Source: Reichenbachiella sp.
GTDB taxonomy: Bacteria; Bacteroidota; Bacteroidia; Cytophagales; Cyclobacteriaceae
NCBI RefSeq assembly: GCF_033344935.1
Contig: NZ_JAWPMM010000001.1
Location: forward strand, 1,660,001-1,724,000
DNA length: 64,000 nucleotides
Direction of reading: 5' to 3'
The number at the start of each line of letters is the position of its first letter. The first letter of the stretch is position 1. Positions 27,775 to 36,084 of this stretch are shown here, piece after piece. A program made the translations under genes and the position numbers. The notes below the pieces were generated by a model. The model ran no database searches. It saw nothing but the letters and a program-made list of their open reading frames with translations, and was not told the DNA's origin.

Positions 27775-27970
27775 ACATAACGCCAACTGTATGTTTTCGT
27801 GGCTGAATTAAAGGTAGTGAAATTTCGGTTTACCACGGAGTCAATCTGCAAGATTGACTTGCTAAATTTGTCCTCCGAAGCTAGTCAATCTTGCAGATTG
27901 ACGGGATTTCAACGAAGAACCAATGCCTCGAAAACCACTAAACAGCCATGAAATATACAGAGTGTTAGGT
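27775..27970 (-). repeat. attC-like site 3 with nested palindromes
   Basis: Minus strand: core ACCTAAC (27964-27970), arm beginning CTGTAT, long spacer, arm ending ATACAG (27787-27792), core GTTATGT (27775-27781). The spacer contains two 19-base words, GTCAATCTGCAAGATTGAC (27840-27858) and its exact reverse complement (27884-27902), each nearly palindromic. Confidence 0.6.
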
Positions 27971-27974
27971 GTAT

Positions 27975-29237
27975 TTATTCTTTCGAGTATAATATTATCA
28001 TTCGAGCTATTTCAGCTATCATTTCCATTTCTACTCTCAAGATATCAATGTTCTTTGGAGTTGGTATAAATGGAATAGCTTTAGTTTCGTCAAAATCTGG
28101 ATTGGAGTGAACGATTGAACACCTTAAGGAATACACGCGTTTTGTTAAATTCTGATAAAAATTACCTTCTTTACCAAAGTCAATAGCAGGAAGGGTTAAA
28201 GGTTTATTGCATTGAATAGTAATGTCCTTTTCGAAATGTTCAATAAGTTCGTATTCATTCAATGCACTTTGAAGCTCCTCTCTATTGATGTATTGTCTTA
28301 AGACACGTTCTATTTTAATTTTATCAGTCGTGTGTTTTTCATTTTCTTTTTTAAAGATATTGATTGCTTGATTGATGTAATGATCTGTTTTAACATGAAA
28401 ATCAGGTTTTAGCATAAGCTTTTTTACTTCATCAGACACAATTTTATAAGCACTTTTGTCGCTGAAATATTCAATAATATGATAATAGGTGATAAACTTA
28501 AATGGTAAGAAATCCACCTTTTCAGCAGTGTGGAAATACTGAATGAGTTCAGGGATGTAGTTTTTATAGATGAGATCAATTTTCTTTTCTGGTAACTCAA
28601 TACCTCTTTTTCTTCTTCTTATACCTCTACGAAGAAGCCCCTCAATATTCATTGTTTCAAATCCTAATTCGTATGTAAATTCGACATCAAATAGCACAGA
28701 GTTAAGAATGTTTCTAATATCATTCATTTGTCCTTCCACCGAAGGTTTCTTAAAACCATGAATTTTAAGAATCGTCACTCTCCTTCTAGAAAACCTTTTT
28801 CCACCACGGAGAAATTCCATAAACTTTGGGAGTGTACTGTCCTCATTCTGTCCTGCCTCAAACACTATGTTTAAGTCGTTATTGAAGTATTTCATACCAA
28901 TTTCTAAAAAGTGGGTATGTGATTCATCTTCATTCTCAGTAGGTATTCGAGATGATCTAAATGATACTGGTATAAGAAGAACTTCGATTACACCATCAGA
29001 TTTGATTGCTAAAAAATCCTGAAATATGAAAATTCCTTTTAGTGTGAGATCAAATAATCGCTGTGCATCTTCTTTTGTTTCAAAGTATAATTGCACGTCA
29101 GGATTTCCTGAATATCCTGTAACGTAGTAAGTTGTACCACTCTCTTCGCTGCCATCAGCCCATCTATAGTTGTAATCTCGAGCTTCAATATTTAAATCAG
29201 GAAATGTTTCTTTAAAATTCTTAAGTATTGCTTCCAT
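27975..29237 (-). CDS. Cassette gene with C-terminal HEPN-like domain
   Basis: 420 residues. The C-terminal ~100 residues, YQNLTKRVYSLRCSIVHSNPDF followed by IDILRVEMEMIAEIARMI, match the pattern of HEPN (Apea-like) helical domains. RCSIVH supplies the R-x4-H motif of the HEPN ribonuclease group. Residues ~60-110 are a short beta-rich block and 200-330 are helical. No signal peptide or membrane segment. HEPN proteins of this kind occur as toxins, abortive-infection and anti-phage effectors; whether this one is an active RNase is inference. The ATG at 29237 lies 14 bases inside a core box. Confidence 0.65.
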   Translation of the reverse strand: MEAILKNFKETFPDLNIEARDYNYRWADGSEESGTTYYVTGYSGNPDVQLYFETKEDAQRLFDLTLKGIFIFQDFLAIKSDGVIEVLLIPVSFRSSRIPTENEDESHTHFLEIGMKYFNNDLNIVFEAGQNEDSTLPKFMEFLRGGKRFSRRRVTILKIHGFKKPSVEGQMNDIRNILNSVLFDVEFTYELGFETMNIEGLLRRGIRRRKRGIELPEKKIDLIYKNYIPELIQYFHTAEKVDFLPFKFITYYHIIEYFSDKSAYKIVSDEVKKLMLKPDFHVKTDHYINQAINIFKKENEKHTTDKIKIERVLRQYINREELQSALNEYELIEHFEKDITIQCNKPLTLPAIDFGKEGNFYQNLTKRVYSLRCSIVHSNPDFDETKAIPFIPTPKNIDILRVEMEMIAEIARMIILYSKE

Positions 29238-29251
29238 TTTGAATCGGTTAC

Positions 29252-29412
29252 ACCTAACGCACAGCTATGATGAGTGGGGATTAGAAAGCACTACCTCTCG
29301 TCTCGCACATAGCCACGCCTTGATTTAAATTTAAAACTTGTGGCGGACTTTCCAATCCCTACGAAAATATCCTGACCGATGAAACCCCATTCATTCATAG
29401 CATATGTTAGCG
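29252..29412 (-). repeat. attC-like site 2, best match to the canonical design
   Basis: Minus strand: core CGCTAAC (29406-29412), arm GCTATGAATGAATGGGG, spacer, arm CCCCACTCATCATAGC, core GTTAGGT (29252-29258, exact GTTRRRY). One arm has a single extra base relative to the other, like the extrahelical base used by integron integrases for strand choice. Confidence 0.7.
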
Positions 29413-29416
29413 AGAT

Positions 29417-30571
29417 TTAGTTAATTCCAATTCTGCCAATTGCAGGGTAAATATGGTTTTTCATTATGGCATATGTATCGTTTTCAATATTCCATTTGTT
29501 ATAGTTTCCCGCTGTGGTGACAACAATTAAATCATTCTCCAAATCCCAATAAATATTCTGGTCTCCATTTCCGTTTGCCGCTACAATTCTTATGTCCTTA
29601 CCTATGATTATATCAGGCCACATCCAAAATTGATAGCCGTATCCATCGTTAAATTCAGTGACATCACTCGGAAATGCTACTTTTTGAGTAAATGATTTAT
29701 TGACCCACTCTGCAGAAAGAACATGCTCATTGTTCCATTTTCCTTTATTTCGATAGAGTAATCCAATTTTTAGTAAGTCTCTTGAAGTAATTCTTAAGCC
29801 CGAAGGAGCAGCAAATTCATCTGCACCATTATAAGCAGAGTACTTATTCCATTCAAATTTTTCAATTCCAAGTGGAAGAAATAAATGCTCATTCACAAAT
29901 CGATCTAATGTAGTGTTTGAAGAACGTTCAATAATTTCCGCAAGTACCTGGGTAGCTCCACCATTGTAGTTAAAATTCACTCCTGGTGAATCATCTAATA
30001 GTTTACTCAATACATATGTTACAGGATTCTCGCTGTAGGTCATTTGAATTTCATCGTTTTCTGGATTGTTATAAGGAACATCTTCGTTCCAAGCCAAACC
30101 AGTAGTCATGGTTAAGAAATGCTCAATTGTCCATTGGGATTTTTCCTCATTAAATTCTATTTCAGGGAAAAAATCAGCTATCTTTTGATCTACTCCTTTT
30201 ATTATTTTTTGATCTATTGCAATGCCAATGCACGCTGATACAATACTTTTGGAAATGCTCCGAACATCATGAAGGGTAGTGTCTGTATGGTGTACAATGC
30301 CAATATCATTTCCATAGTTCTGATCACTTCCTGAGAAATACTTCTCGTAAATTAATGAACCGTCCTTAATCACAAGTAGGCTATGGATATTTGGATAAAA
30401 TTGGGAACGTATTTTTTTTGTTAGATCATTTAATATCGCAGTATCTATTCCAACCTCAGTAGGAGACAATAATGGGATTTCAGGTTCAGAATGGACAATA
30501 TTAGTAGCCTGTTTTGACTTATTTCCTGAACACCCAACGAGTACTATTAAAATTAGGAGTCCTTGTCTCAT
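29417..30571 (-). CDS. Beta-lactamase-family serine hydrolase lipoprotein (cassette)
   Basis: 384 residues with a lipobox (LVLVGC). Class-C-type catalytic motifs: SISK (S-x-x-K) in HDVRSISKSIVSACIG near residue 111, and YNGG (Y-x-G/N) near 200. ITSRDLLKIGLLYRNKGKWN and GYGYQFWMWPD follow the serine-hydrolase (beta-lactamase domain) pattern. Probably an outer-membrane or periplasmic esterase or peptidase; resistance activity is possible but not shown. The stop lies within 11 bases of the core box of site 2. Confidence 0.85.
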   Translation of the reverse strand: MRQGLLILIVLVGCSGNKSKQATNIVHSEPEIPLLSPTEVGIDTAILNDLTKKIRSQFYPNIHSLLVIKDGSLIYEKYFSGSDQNYGNDIGIVHHTDTTLHDVRSISKSIVSACIGIAIDQKIIKGVDQKIADFFPEIEFNEEKSQWTIEHFLTMTTGLAWNEDVPYNNPENDEIQMTYSENPVTYVLSKLLDDSPGVNFNYNGGATQVLAEIIERSSNTTLDRFVNEHLFLPLGIEKFEWNKYSAYNGADEFAAPSGLRITSRDLLKIGLLYRNKGKWNNEHVLSAEWVNKSFTQKVAFPSDVTEFNDGYGYQFWMWPDIIIGKDIRIVAANGNGDQNIYWDLENDLIVVTTAGNYNKWNIENDTYAIMKNHIYPAIGRIGIN

Positions 30572-30587
30572 AGTGGTGAATGATTCT

Positions 30588-30821
30588 CGCTAACGCCTGT
30601 GTATGGCGCTGTGTGCGCCCCACTGGCTAATAGCACTAAAATAGTGAATCTGCCGGTGCTCACAAAGTATCTAAGAGGCAGTGCGTTCATAAGATAAAAA
30701 CTCCTGCGAACTGAGTCTAGCAGAAAGCACAGAAGTTTCCTCAGCGGCAGATTCACGGTCAAGTTTCACTGAAACTGGCAAAACCCTCAGTTCGCACATG
30801 CGTCCATACACAATGTTAGAT
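30588..30821 (-). repeat. attC-like site 1 (long spacer)
   Basis: Minus strand: core ATCTAAC (30815-30821), overlapping the upstream gene's stop, then an arm containing TGTGTATGG, an outer spacer, the arm CCATACACA, and core GTTAGCG (30588-30594). The nine-base arms pair perfectly and continue into CGCATGTGCG / CGCACACAGCG. The spacer shares order and wording with 1-150, including an internal inverted pair around GAATCTGCC / GGCAGATTC. Confidence 0.65.
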
Positions 30822-31394
30822 TGCGTTTTCGCCCTGTCTGCAGGCTAGGAAGTAACTATATTTTTCAAAGTTGAATTGGAGTTCAGCAGCTCCGTTCAGA
30901 TGTTGAAAGTTGTCCGAGTTCAGTTCGTATCCATTGTACATTAAGGGATCATCAGTTGGTGGGTTGAATACAGCTTTTATGTCCTCCAGGTTGAAATGTG
31001 CCAGTGTGAGTTCACCAGCCAATCTCTCATCGGAGTGGTTGAAAAGTTCAATAGTTCGTTCGCTCAAATTCCAGTCATCTCCGTCTTCATAAACGAATCC
31101 TTTTGAATGGAGAAGTTCGAGCGTTTCCCTCAGTTCGTCAGTTGATATTAGATCGCGATTCTTAAAATCAATGTACTCTTGAATTTGTTGAACCGTTGAT
31201 TTGGGTTGAGATGTAAGACTTCCTAGAATCCAATCAGAAGTTGTAATTCGCTCAGTTGCCAAGTTCTTCTTTAAGGCTGAGAGTCGGCCAGCAGATAAGC
31301 CGTATTTCTTGGCGAGTTGGTTAAGAGTTAGGGTTGAAGTGAATGTGAGTTTTGCAATCTCCTTTTCAGCTTCTTTGTTCAAGGTTATCTTCAT
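30816..31394 (-). CDS. Cassette gene with HTH-like N-terminus
   Basis: 192 residues. Residues 15-45 (TFTSTLTLNQLAKKYGLSAGRLSALKKN) look like a helix-turn-helix, and 75-120 (ELRETLELLHSKGFVYEDGDDWNLSERT) like a winged-helix segment. The C-terminal ~70 residues (FNLEDIKAVFNPPTDDPLMYNGYELN, FNFEKYSYFLACRQG) are unfamiliar. No membrane segment. First gene of the array on the minus strand; ATG at 31394, 16 bases inside a perfect GTTAGAT core (31411-31417). DNA binding is inference only. Confidence 0.65.
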   Translation of the reverse strand: MKITLNKEAEKEIAKLTFTSTLTLNQLAKKYGLSAGRLSALKKNLATERITTSDWILGSLTSQPKSTVQQIQEYIDFKNRDLISTDELRETLELLHSKGFVYEDGDDWNLSERTIELFNHSDERLAGELTLAHFNLEDIKAVFNPPTDDPLMYNGYELNSDNFQHLNGAAELQFNFEKYSYFLACRQGENAI

Positions 31395-31410
31395 CTTCGC
31401 TGTGAATGCA

Positions 31411-31490
31411 ATCTAACAACCGGCTAACATAATGTGTGTTATCCACTATATGTCACGCGGTTGTTTCACAAATCTAGTTGATTTTTAATG
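31411..31490 (-). repeat. Array boundary element with 23-bp hairpin (copy 2)
   Basis: Minus strand: tail containing GATTTGTG and CATATAGTG, then a hairpin (31422-31444), a short arm pair CAACCG/CGGTTG, and core GTTAGAT (31411-31417). It matches 655-677 at 22 of 23 positions and shares tail words. A candidate terminal or attI-like site of the array. Confidence 0.6.
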
Positions 31491-31735
31491 TTGACCAACC
31501 TCGAAGATCTAAAGTATATTTCACTTCTTTCTATCATGTTTGAATTGACTCTAAAATAGGGCTATCCAGTTAGTGTACCATGTTTTTATGTTGAAACCGA
31601 AAGGCTTCAGGTCTTACTCACCACCAGATAGTAAAGTGTAAATAAAAAGAAATTCAAACCAGTAGGGTTGTTTATAAACGTGTAGATACGTTTATAAACG
31701 TTTAAATACACGCTTAATTACAACTTAGAGAAACA
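31491..31735. other. Non-coding gap with TTTATAAACG repeats
   Basis: No gene is seen between the cassette array and the aceA terminator (388 bases in all from 31395 to 31782). It holds a palindromic word TTTATAAACG at 31671-31680 and 31691-31700, exactly 20 bases apart, followed by the related TTTAAATACA at 31701. The role is unknown. Confidence 0.5.
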
Positions 31736-31765
31736 AAAAAGGATCGACAATTTGCCGATCCTATC
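31736..31765 (-). terminator. Rho-independent terminator of aceBA
   Basis: On the minus strand, stem AGGATCG (31756-31762 complement) pairs with CGATCCT (31740-31746), with a ~9-base loop, then a run of T's. It lies just beyond the aceA stop. Confidence 0.8.
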
Positions 31766-31782
31766 ATTATGCGGTAGCGACC

Positions 31783-34068
31783 TTAAGCATCTACCAGTTG
31801 AGTTTGTTGTTCTTTATGAATGAGTCTCGAGATTCGGCCTTCGATGTTTACATATGCTCGTACCTGATCTGTAGCTATATCCGCTACGATGATCTGCCCG
31901 ATTTCGTCAGTAAACGCCGCATACAGCTCCATCTTCAACATCGCTTCACACTGTTTGGCGTTGTCGTCCGTCGGCGTGAGGTAATGCACCGTGTCGCACT
32001 GATACCGGTTGATGATGAACAAATGCATCAAGGTCATCAGGCGCTTTTGTCTCAGATTCTCTCTGAACATGTTCTGATCTCTAATCGACAATATCTGCCG
32101 CTTATTTCGGTCCGTCACTGAAGTGAATACCAAATTGGCCACTTTGTCTTCTCCTACTGCGAGAGACAATTCCATCACTGTTGATCCCGGTTTGTGAGGT
32201 CTCAGTTTTACTTGAATCTTATCCTTGATTTTGTAAAACTCGGACCACTCAGCAATCCACTGATCGAGTAGAGTAGTCGGTAGCTCTGTTTGCTTCAAGT
32301 GCTGAAACTGTGTCGAACCTTTGCCCATGGCTTTGGTAGTAGCCGTTCGGCCAGAGCTTGCCGCCAAGGCGCTGTCCAATCTCGGCCCACCTACATGTGA
32401 CTGCGGCGTTTTGTATGGAGAGTCCAATAGTCTCAGTTTGCGCTGAACGCGTGCGAGCGCCAGCATACCTTCGGTCTGTAGTGAATTCGCAAATTCGTCA
32501 GAAGCTAGCCCATCGATCTGGTGACCACCATAGGTAATGAAATTAAACACAAAACCTAGTTTCCCTAATTCGGAGGGGAATTTGGACATTTCTTCCTCGG
32601 TCATGCCTGTGGTATCCCAGTTGAATGAAGGCGATAGATTGTAGGCGAGCATTTTGTCTGGATACACTTCGTGAATGGCCTCAGCAAATTTACGTGCGTC
32701 TTCCAAGTCTGCTGTCTTAGTTTCCATCCATAATAAATCAGCATACGGGGCAACCGCCAATGATTTGGCTATGGCGAACGGTATGCCGCCTTTAGCCTGA
32801 TAGTAGCCTTCTGGTGTTCGTGCCAGATCGCAGTCCCACTTTACATGCGCACCAATTTCATCTGCTTTTTTGCGTGCCTGACTCAAAGAAGCCGTAGCGG
32901 CAAACTGTAGCCACTCTTGATGGCACATCCCGAATTCCTCCCCTTCTTTGCTGCATTCTTCGATGTGATTGGCCACTGCACAGCGGAAGGTGGTTACGCC
33001 GGCGTCGGCTTCCCAGAATTTTACAAATTCGGCAGAGATCTGATCATAAGCCGGCTCAAATCTACTGGCATCATCACTGATCAATTCGTCTTTTAATTGA
33101 GTCAGGAGTGAAGCGAAAGGAGCGTTCAGTATCCATTCTCGGGCGGCAGTTCTGTCTTCTTCGCCTACCTGATACAATTCGTGTCCTTTGATCTGGCTAG
33201 CACCCAATTCGCTGATGCATTGCTGCAAAGCCAAAAAGGCATTTTTGTAAGACGGCGCATTCAGATTAGTGGCGCCCAAAACGAACGGCTGGTCTCTTTC
33301 GTCAGAAATATTTTCGAGCAAGGAAGCGGCTTCGGCGTCGGTACGTGCTACGATAATGCCGGGTACACCCATCACGTCGAGTTGTAATCTGGCGGTGTTG
33401 ATTCTTTTGATTTGCTCGTCGCTAGATACCAGTACTTTTCCGCCCTGATGGCCGCACTTTTTGGTGCCAGGCTTTTGGTCTTCGATGTGGTAGCCAGTCA
33501 CGCCGGCTTCTACAAATCTTCGAATCAGATTTCTTACATGAGCATCTCCTCCGTGTCCGGTGTCAGCATCTGCAATGATGAATGGGCGAAAGTCAAACGT
33601 CTTAGTGCTTTTGCGCTGTTCTTCCGACATTTTCATCCGCTGAAAATGCTGATTGCGATCGGCAGCTATCAATGCTCGTACGATGCCCGCTGCTTCGTTG
33701 GGTACCTGACTGAGTGGGTAGCTGGCTAAATCTGCTCCCGGATCTTCATCAGCCGATCCTTTAGCGGATGTGGCCCAGCCACCCAGGTAGATCCCTTCGA
33801 TACCGGCGCGTTTCATCATCACGGCCTGACCAGGCGTGTAGGGGCCAAACGTCGTAATTTGCTTTTTCTCTTGATGCAATTCGCGTAAGCGTTTGAAAAA
33901 CGCAGCTGCAGATTGCTGAGCCACCGTGTAGCTGGTCGGGATCGTGCCTTGCTGCTCGACGACCTGTCTTGGAGAATACAATCTTTTGATACCATTGAAC
34001 CTGGGCTCATTGAAGTAAGCCTCCATGGCGGCTGTTCTTTCTTTAATCTGTTGGGTCTCGTTTTTCAT
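31783..34068 (-). CDS. aceA: Isocitrate lyase, long form
   Basis: 761 residues, well above the usual ~430-530 and similar in size to the extended ICL2-type enzymes. Cleaves isocitrate to glyoxylate and succinate. Active-site motif KKCGH at about 203-207 (catalytic Cys 205), with DADTGHGG near 169-175 binding Mg and glyoxylate, and [19 protein letters not shown] and [10 protein letters not shown] further along. Starts 4 bases after the aceB stop, so co-transcribed with malate synthase. The extra length lies mainly in the C-terminal ~200 residues (from [28 protein letters not shown] on). Confidence 0.95.
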   Translation of the reverse strand: MKNETQQIKERTAAMEAYFNEPRFNGIKRLYSPRQVVEQQGTIPTSYTVAQQSAAAFFKRLRELHQEKKQITTFGPYTPGQAVMMKRAGIEGIYLGGWATSAKGSADEDPGADLASYPLSQVPNEAAGIVRALIAADRNQHFQRMKMSEEQRKSTKTFDFRPFIIADADTGHGGDAHVRNLIRRFVEAGVTGYHIEDQKPGTKKCGHQGGKVLVSSDEQIKRINTARLQLDVMGVPGIIVARTDAEAASLLENISDERDQPFVLGATNLNAPSYKNAFLALQQCISELGASQIKGHELYQVGEEDRTAAREWILNAPFASLLTQLKDELISDDASRFEPAYDQISAEFVKFWEADAGVTTFRCAVANHIEECSKEGEEFGMCHQEWLQFAATASLSQARKKADEIGAHVKWDCDLARTPEGYYQAKGGIPFAIAKSLAVAPYADLLWMETKTADLEDARKFAEAIHEVYPDKMLAYNLSPSFNWDTTGMTEEEMSKFPSELGKLGFVFNFITYGGHQIDGLASDEFANSLQTEGMLALARVQRKLRLLDSPYKTPQSHVGGPRLDSALAASSGRTATTKAMGKGSTQFQHLKQTELPTTLLDQWIAEWSEFYKIKDKIQVKLRPHKPGSTVMELSLAVGEDKVANLVFTSVTDRNKRQILSIRDQNMFRENLRQKRLMTLMHLFIINRYQCDTVHYLTPTDDNAKQCEAMLKMELYAAFTDEIGQIIVADIATDQVRAYVNIEGRISRLIHKEQQTQLVDA

Positions 34069-34072
34069 TTTG

Positions 34073-35971
34073 TTATGCGTTTATATGTGTATTGGGTTGT
34101 AAGTCAAGATTTTCAGTAATGCGATGACCGGTAGTGGTCAGCTCCTCATAGTACTTGGCGATTCGCTCTTTGGCAACTTCCAAGTCATTATTGTTGAGAT
34201 TTAGATTGAGCAAGTCAATAAACCACGGGCCTTTGGCTTCCGAATTGACATAGGTTTTGACAATTTCTAGTGAGATAGGAAGGGTAGTGGTCTTCGAATC
34301 GTTGTGTACATCCTTGTCATTGGCTTCAAGTAGCTTTTGATATTCTTCTGTCAGCATTTGATCGAATATTTCTTGAGTGAACAATGCACCATTATTGAGT
34401 AACAGTTCTTCATCTCCTTCGGTCAGTCTCGCGCCTTTGTGTAGCCATTCCCACAATACGCTGAGGCGAATTTCTCCTGTAGCCATGTCTTCCATCAGAT
34501 AGAGGATGTCGTCATTGCCAAAGAAATCAGCCGGTTTTAAAGCCGCAGCCTGAAACCCTTGTAAGAAGGCATTTCCATATTGAAGCGCTACGCTTAATAG
34601 GTTTCTTCCGCCTCGGATAGTTAGTGGCGCATCTTCTAGTTTGATCAGTGCTTGCTGATCCGCTTGGGTGTAAGTCAAGGGTCCAAAATCACGTCCGAGT
34701 TGATTGGTCTCACCAACTTCTTCCCATACAGGGCGAATGATATGCACCATTTTCCAGTGGGCGACCCACTTGCCGGAGGCACCGGCCGCTTGTTCTCTTT
34801 TGGCTCCAGCCAATGCTTTCTCCATACTGGCTTTCACGCCCGCTTCAGAGCCGACGGGTATGTTGGGTTCCATGCCCCCTTGCCATAGACTGTAATTGCC
34901 ATTTTGGTCCGGTGTGTTTACGGCCTTGCGCACTCGATCTTCATAAGCCGCCATGTAGGCGTAAGTCATGGTGATGGATTCAATATTGGGATTGATAAAA
35001 TCATCAATACCACACATGGCATCCGCCACAGCGTTGATGTAGTCCCAGCGACCAGTATTAAAACCTACAAAGTGGAGGCCGAGCGCTGCGCGAATTTCAA
35101 GCAGTTGATAAGTGGCTTCGAGCTGCTCTACCAATACATAGCATTTGATAGTTCCTTTTGCTAAACCTAAATGATGCTCTAGGGTGGAAAGTATAGTATT
35201 CCAAAAGGCGGCCTCTTGCGCGGTTTGAATTTTGGGTAAATAGAGTACCAGAGACGCGCCTTTGGCTTGCAGTGCTTGGTAGTTGTTTACGATAAAAAGA
35301 GTCACGTCCGTGATAGAAGCAGAGAATGATTCTCCATTTTCCATGGTAATGTGTCTGTCGTCCAGATGCAGGCCACGCGCTCTAAAGATGAGTGTGGTGA
35401 AATCTAGCTGGGCTTTCCAATCCGCTATGATCGGTCTGCCTAGAAAATCATTGGCCCAATGATTCATTTCTCCCGCTACCTGCTCAGCAGCTTGCATAAA
35501 AGTGTCGTCTTTATGAATGGCCAGTTTCAAGTTGCGTTGATTGTCCAATGACATAGCATTGATCTGACCGAGTGCATCTTCGCCGTCGAACATCCAGCCA
35601 TCTGCACCAGAGAGCAGGGCATAGGCTACATTTCTTATGCTGGATTCAAGTGTGGTATTAGGCTTGGCGGCAGGGCCTGTGCCTTGGATCCATTGCCGTT
35701 GCAAATCCTCAGGAATGGTACTGCATTCAAAATCTCCTAGTCTGATGTCTGCGACTCTCAGATGGTCTGGGCCGATGCAGGTTTCTTCGGGTAAAAAATC
35801 TAATAGTTGCTTGTTGGCAATTCGATTTACTCTTCTTTGATTTCTTTCTTCCATCAAAGCCTTTTGTTTGGCGTTGAGGGGAGCAAGTGCTTCGAGTGCT
35901 TGCAGAACCTCGTCAGTGTATATGTCCTGGTAGGCTAGCAGTCGTTCTGGTGTAATGTGTAGTTGTGACAT
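34073..35971 (-). CDS. aceB: Malate synthase A, extended
   Basis: 632 residues from the ATG at 35971; upstream residues to 36028 run through the promoter and are rejected. Condenses glyoxylate with acetyl-CoA. Landmarks are [44 protein letters not shown] and [17 protein letters not shown]. Longer than the ~530-residue enterobacterial enzyme, with extra sequence at the C-terminus ([19 protein letters not shown]... ). First gene of the aceBA operon, divergent from the regulator at 36085. Confidence 0.95.
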   Translation of the reverse strand: MSQLHITPERLLAYQDIYTDEVLQALEALAPLNAKQKALMEERNQRRVNRIANKQLLDFLPEETCIGPDHLRVADIRLGDFECSTIPEDLQRQWIQGTGPAAKPNTTLESSIRNVAYALLSGADGWMFDGEDALGQINAMSLDNQRNLKLAIHKDDTFMQAAEQVAGEMNHWANDFLGRPIIADWKAQLDFTTLIFRARGLHLDDRHITMENGESFSASITDVTLFIVNNYQALQAKGASLVLYLPKIQTAQEAAFWNTILSTLEHHLGLAKGTIKCYVLVEQLEATYQLLEIRAALGLHFVGFNTGRWDYINAVADAMCGIDDFINPNIESITMTYAYMAAYEDRVRKAVNTPDQNGNYSLWQGGMEPNIPVGSEAGVKASMEKALAGAKREQAAGASGKWVAHWKMVHIIRPVWEEVGETNQLGRDFGPLTYTQADQQALIKLEDAPLTIRGGRNLLSVALQYGNAFLQGFQAAALKPADFFGNDDILYLMEDMATGEIRLSVLWEWLHKGARLTEGDEELLLNNGALFTQEIFDQMLTEEYQKLLEANDKDVHNDSKTTTLPISLEIVKTYVNSEAKGPWFIDLLNLNLNNNDLEVAKERIAKYYEELTTTGHRITENLDLQPNTHINA

Positions 35972-35988
35972 AGTTGCGAATATTTCTT

Positions 35989-35996
35989 CAAATATA
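35989..35996 (-). promoter_or_regulatory. aceB: -7 box of the aceBA promoter
   Basis: On the minus strand TATATTTG, a perfect TAnnTTTG, 18 bases before the malate synthase ATG. The usual -33 region (about 20 bases upstream) is occupied by the palindrome at 36013-36025. Confidence 0.6.
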
Positions 35997-36012
35997 TAAA
36001 AATATTCTAAAA

Positions 36013-36025
36013 GCGGAAATTCCGC
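36013..36025. promoter_or_regulatory. Palindromic operator candidate between aceBA and its regulator
   Basis: GCGGAAATTCCGC, a 6-base perfect arm pair around one A, sits where the -33 box of aceBA would be and ~60 bases before the regulator ATG. An outer inverted repeat GAATATTT (35978-35985) / AAATATTC (36000-36007) lies beside it. Both are plausible binding sites of the divergent regulator. Confidence 0.55.
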
Positions 36026-36084
36026 CAATTAATTTATTTCCTTTTTTTAATCTATTTTAGCTTCATCAAAGAATTGAAAGGCGA

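Larger units (their letters stand above)
26884..31490 (-). mobile_element. Integron-like gene-cassette array without integrase (CALIN-like)
   Basis: Four genes on the minus strand, each starting 12-23 bases inside a GTTRRRY-like core box and ending at or within 11 bases of a YAAC-type core box. Each is followed by a 117-234-base site with paired arms (sites at 26884-27000, 27775-27970, 29252-29412, 30588-30821). The upstream end carries a boundary element also found at 644-716. No tyrosine integrase is encoded in the window. Known attC sites have the same design (two core boxes, paired arms, extrahelical base, variable spacer); some spacers here are longer than usual. The cassette reading is an inference from these repeated junctions. 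Confidence 0.65.

Noticed and set aside
30568-30762. 64-residue minus-strand open frame upstream of the beta-lactamase-like gene
   Set aside because: It lies within the attC-like site and its translation is low in complexity with no recognisable motif; it is an effect of the repeat sequence.
31491-31735. Possible integrase or small gene in the gap by the array
   Set aside because: No open frame of useful length or integrase-like motif was seen on either strand.
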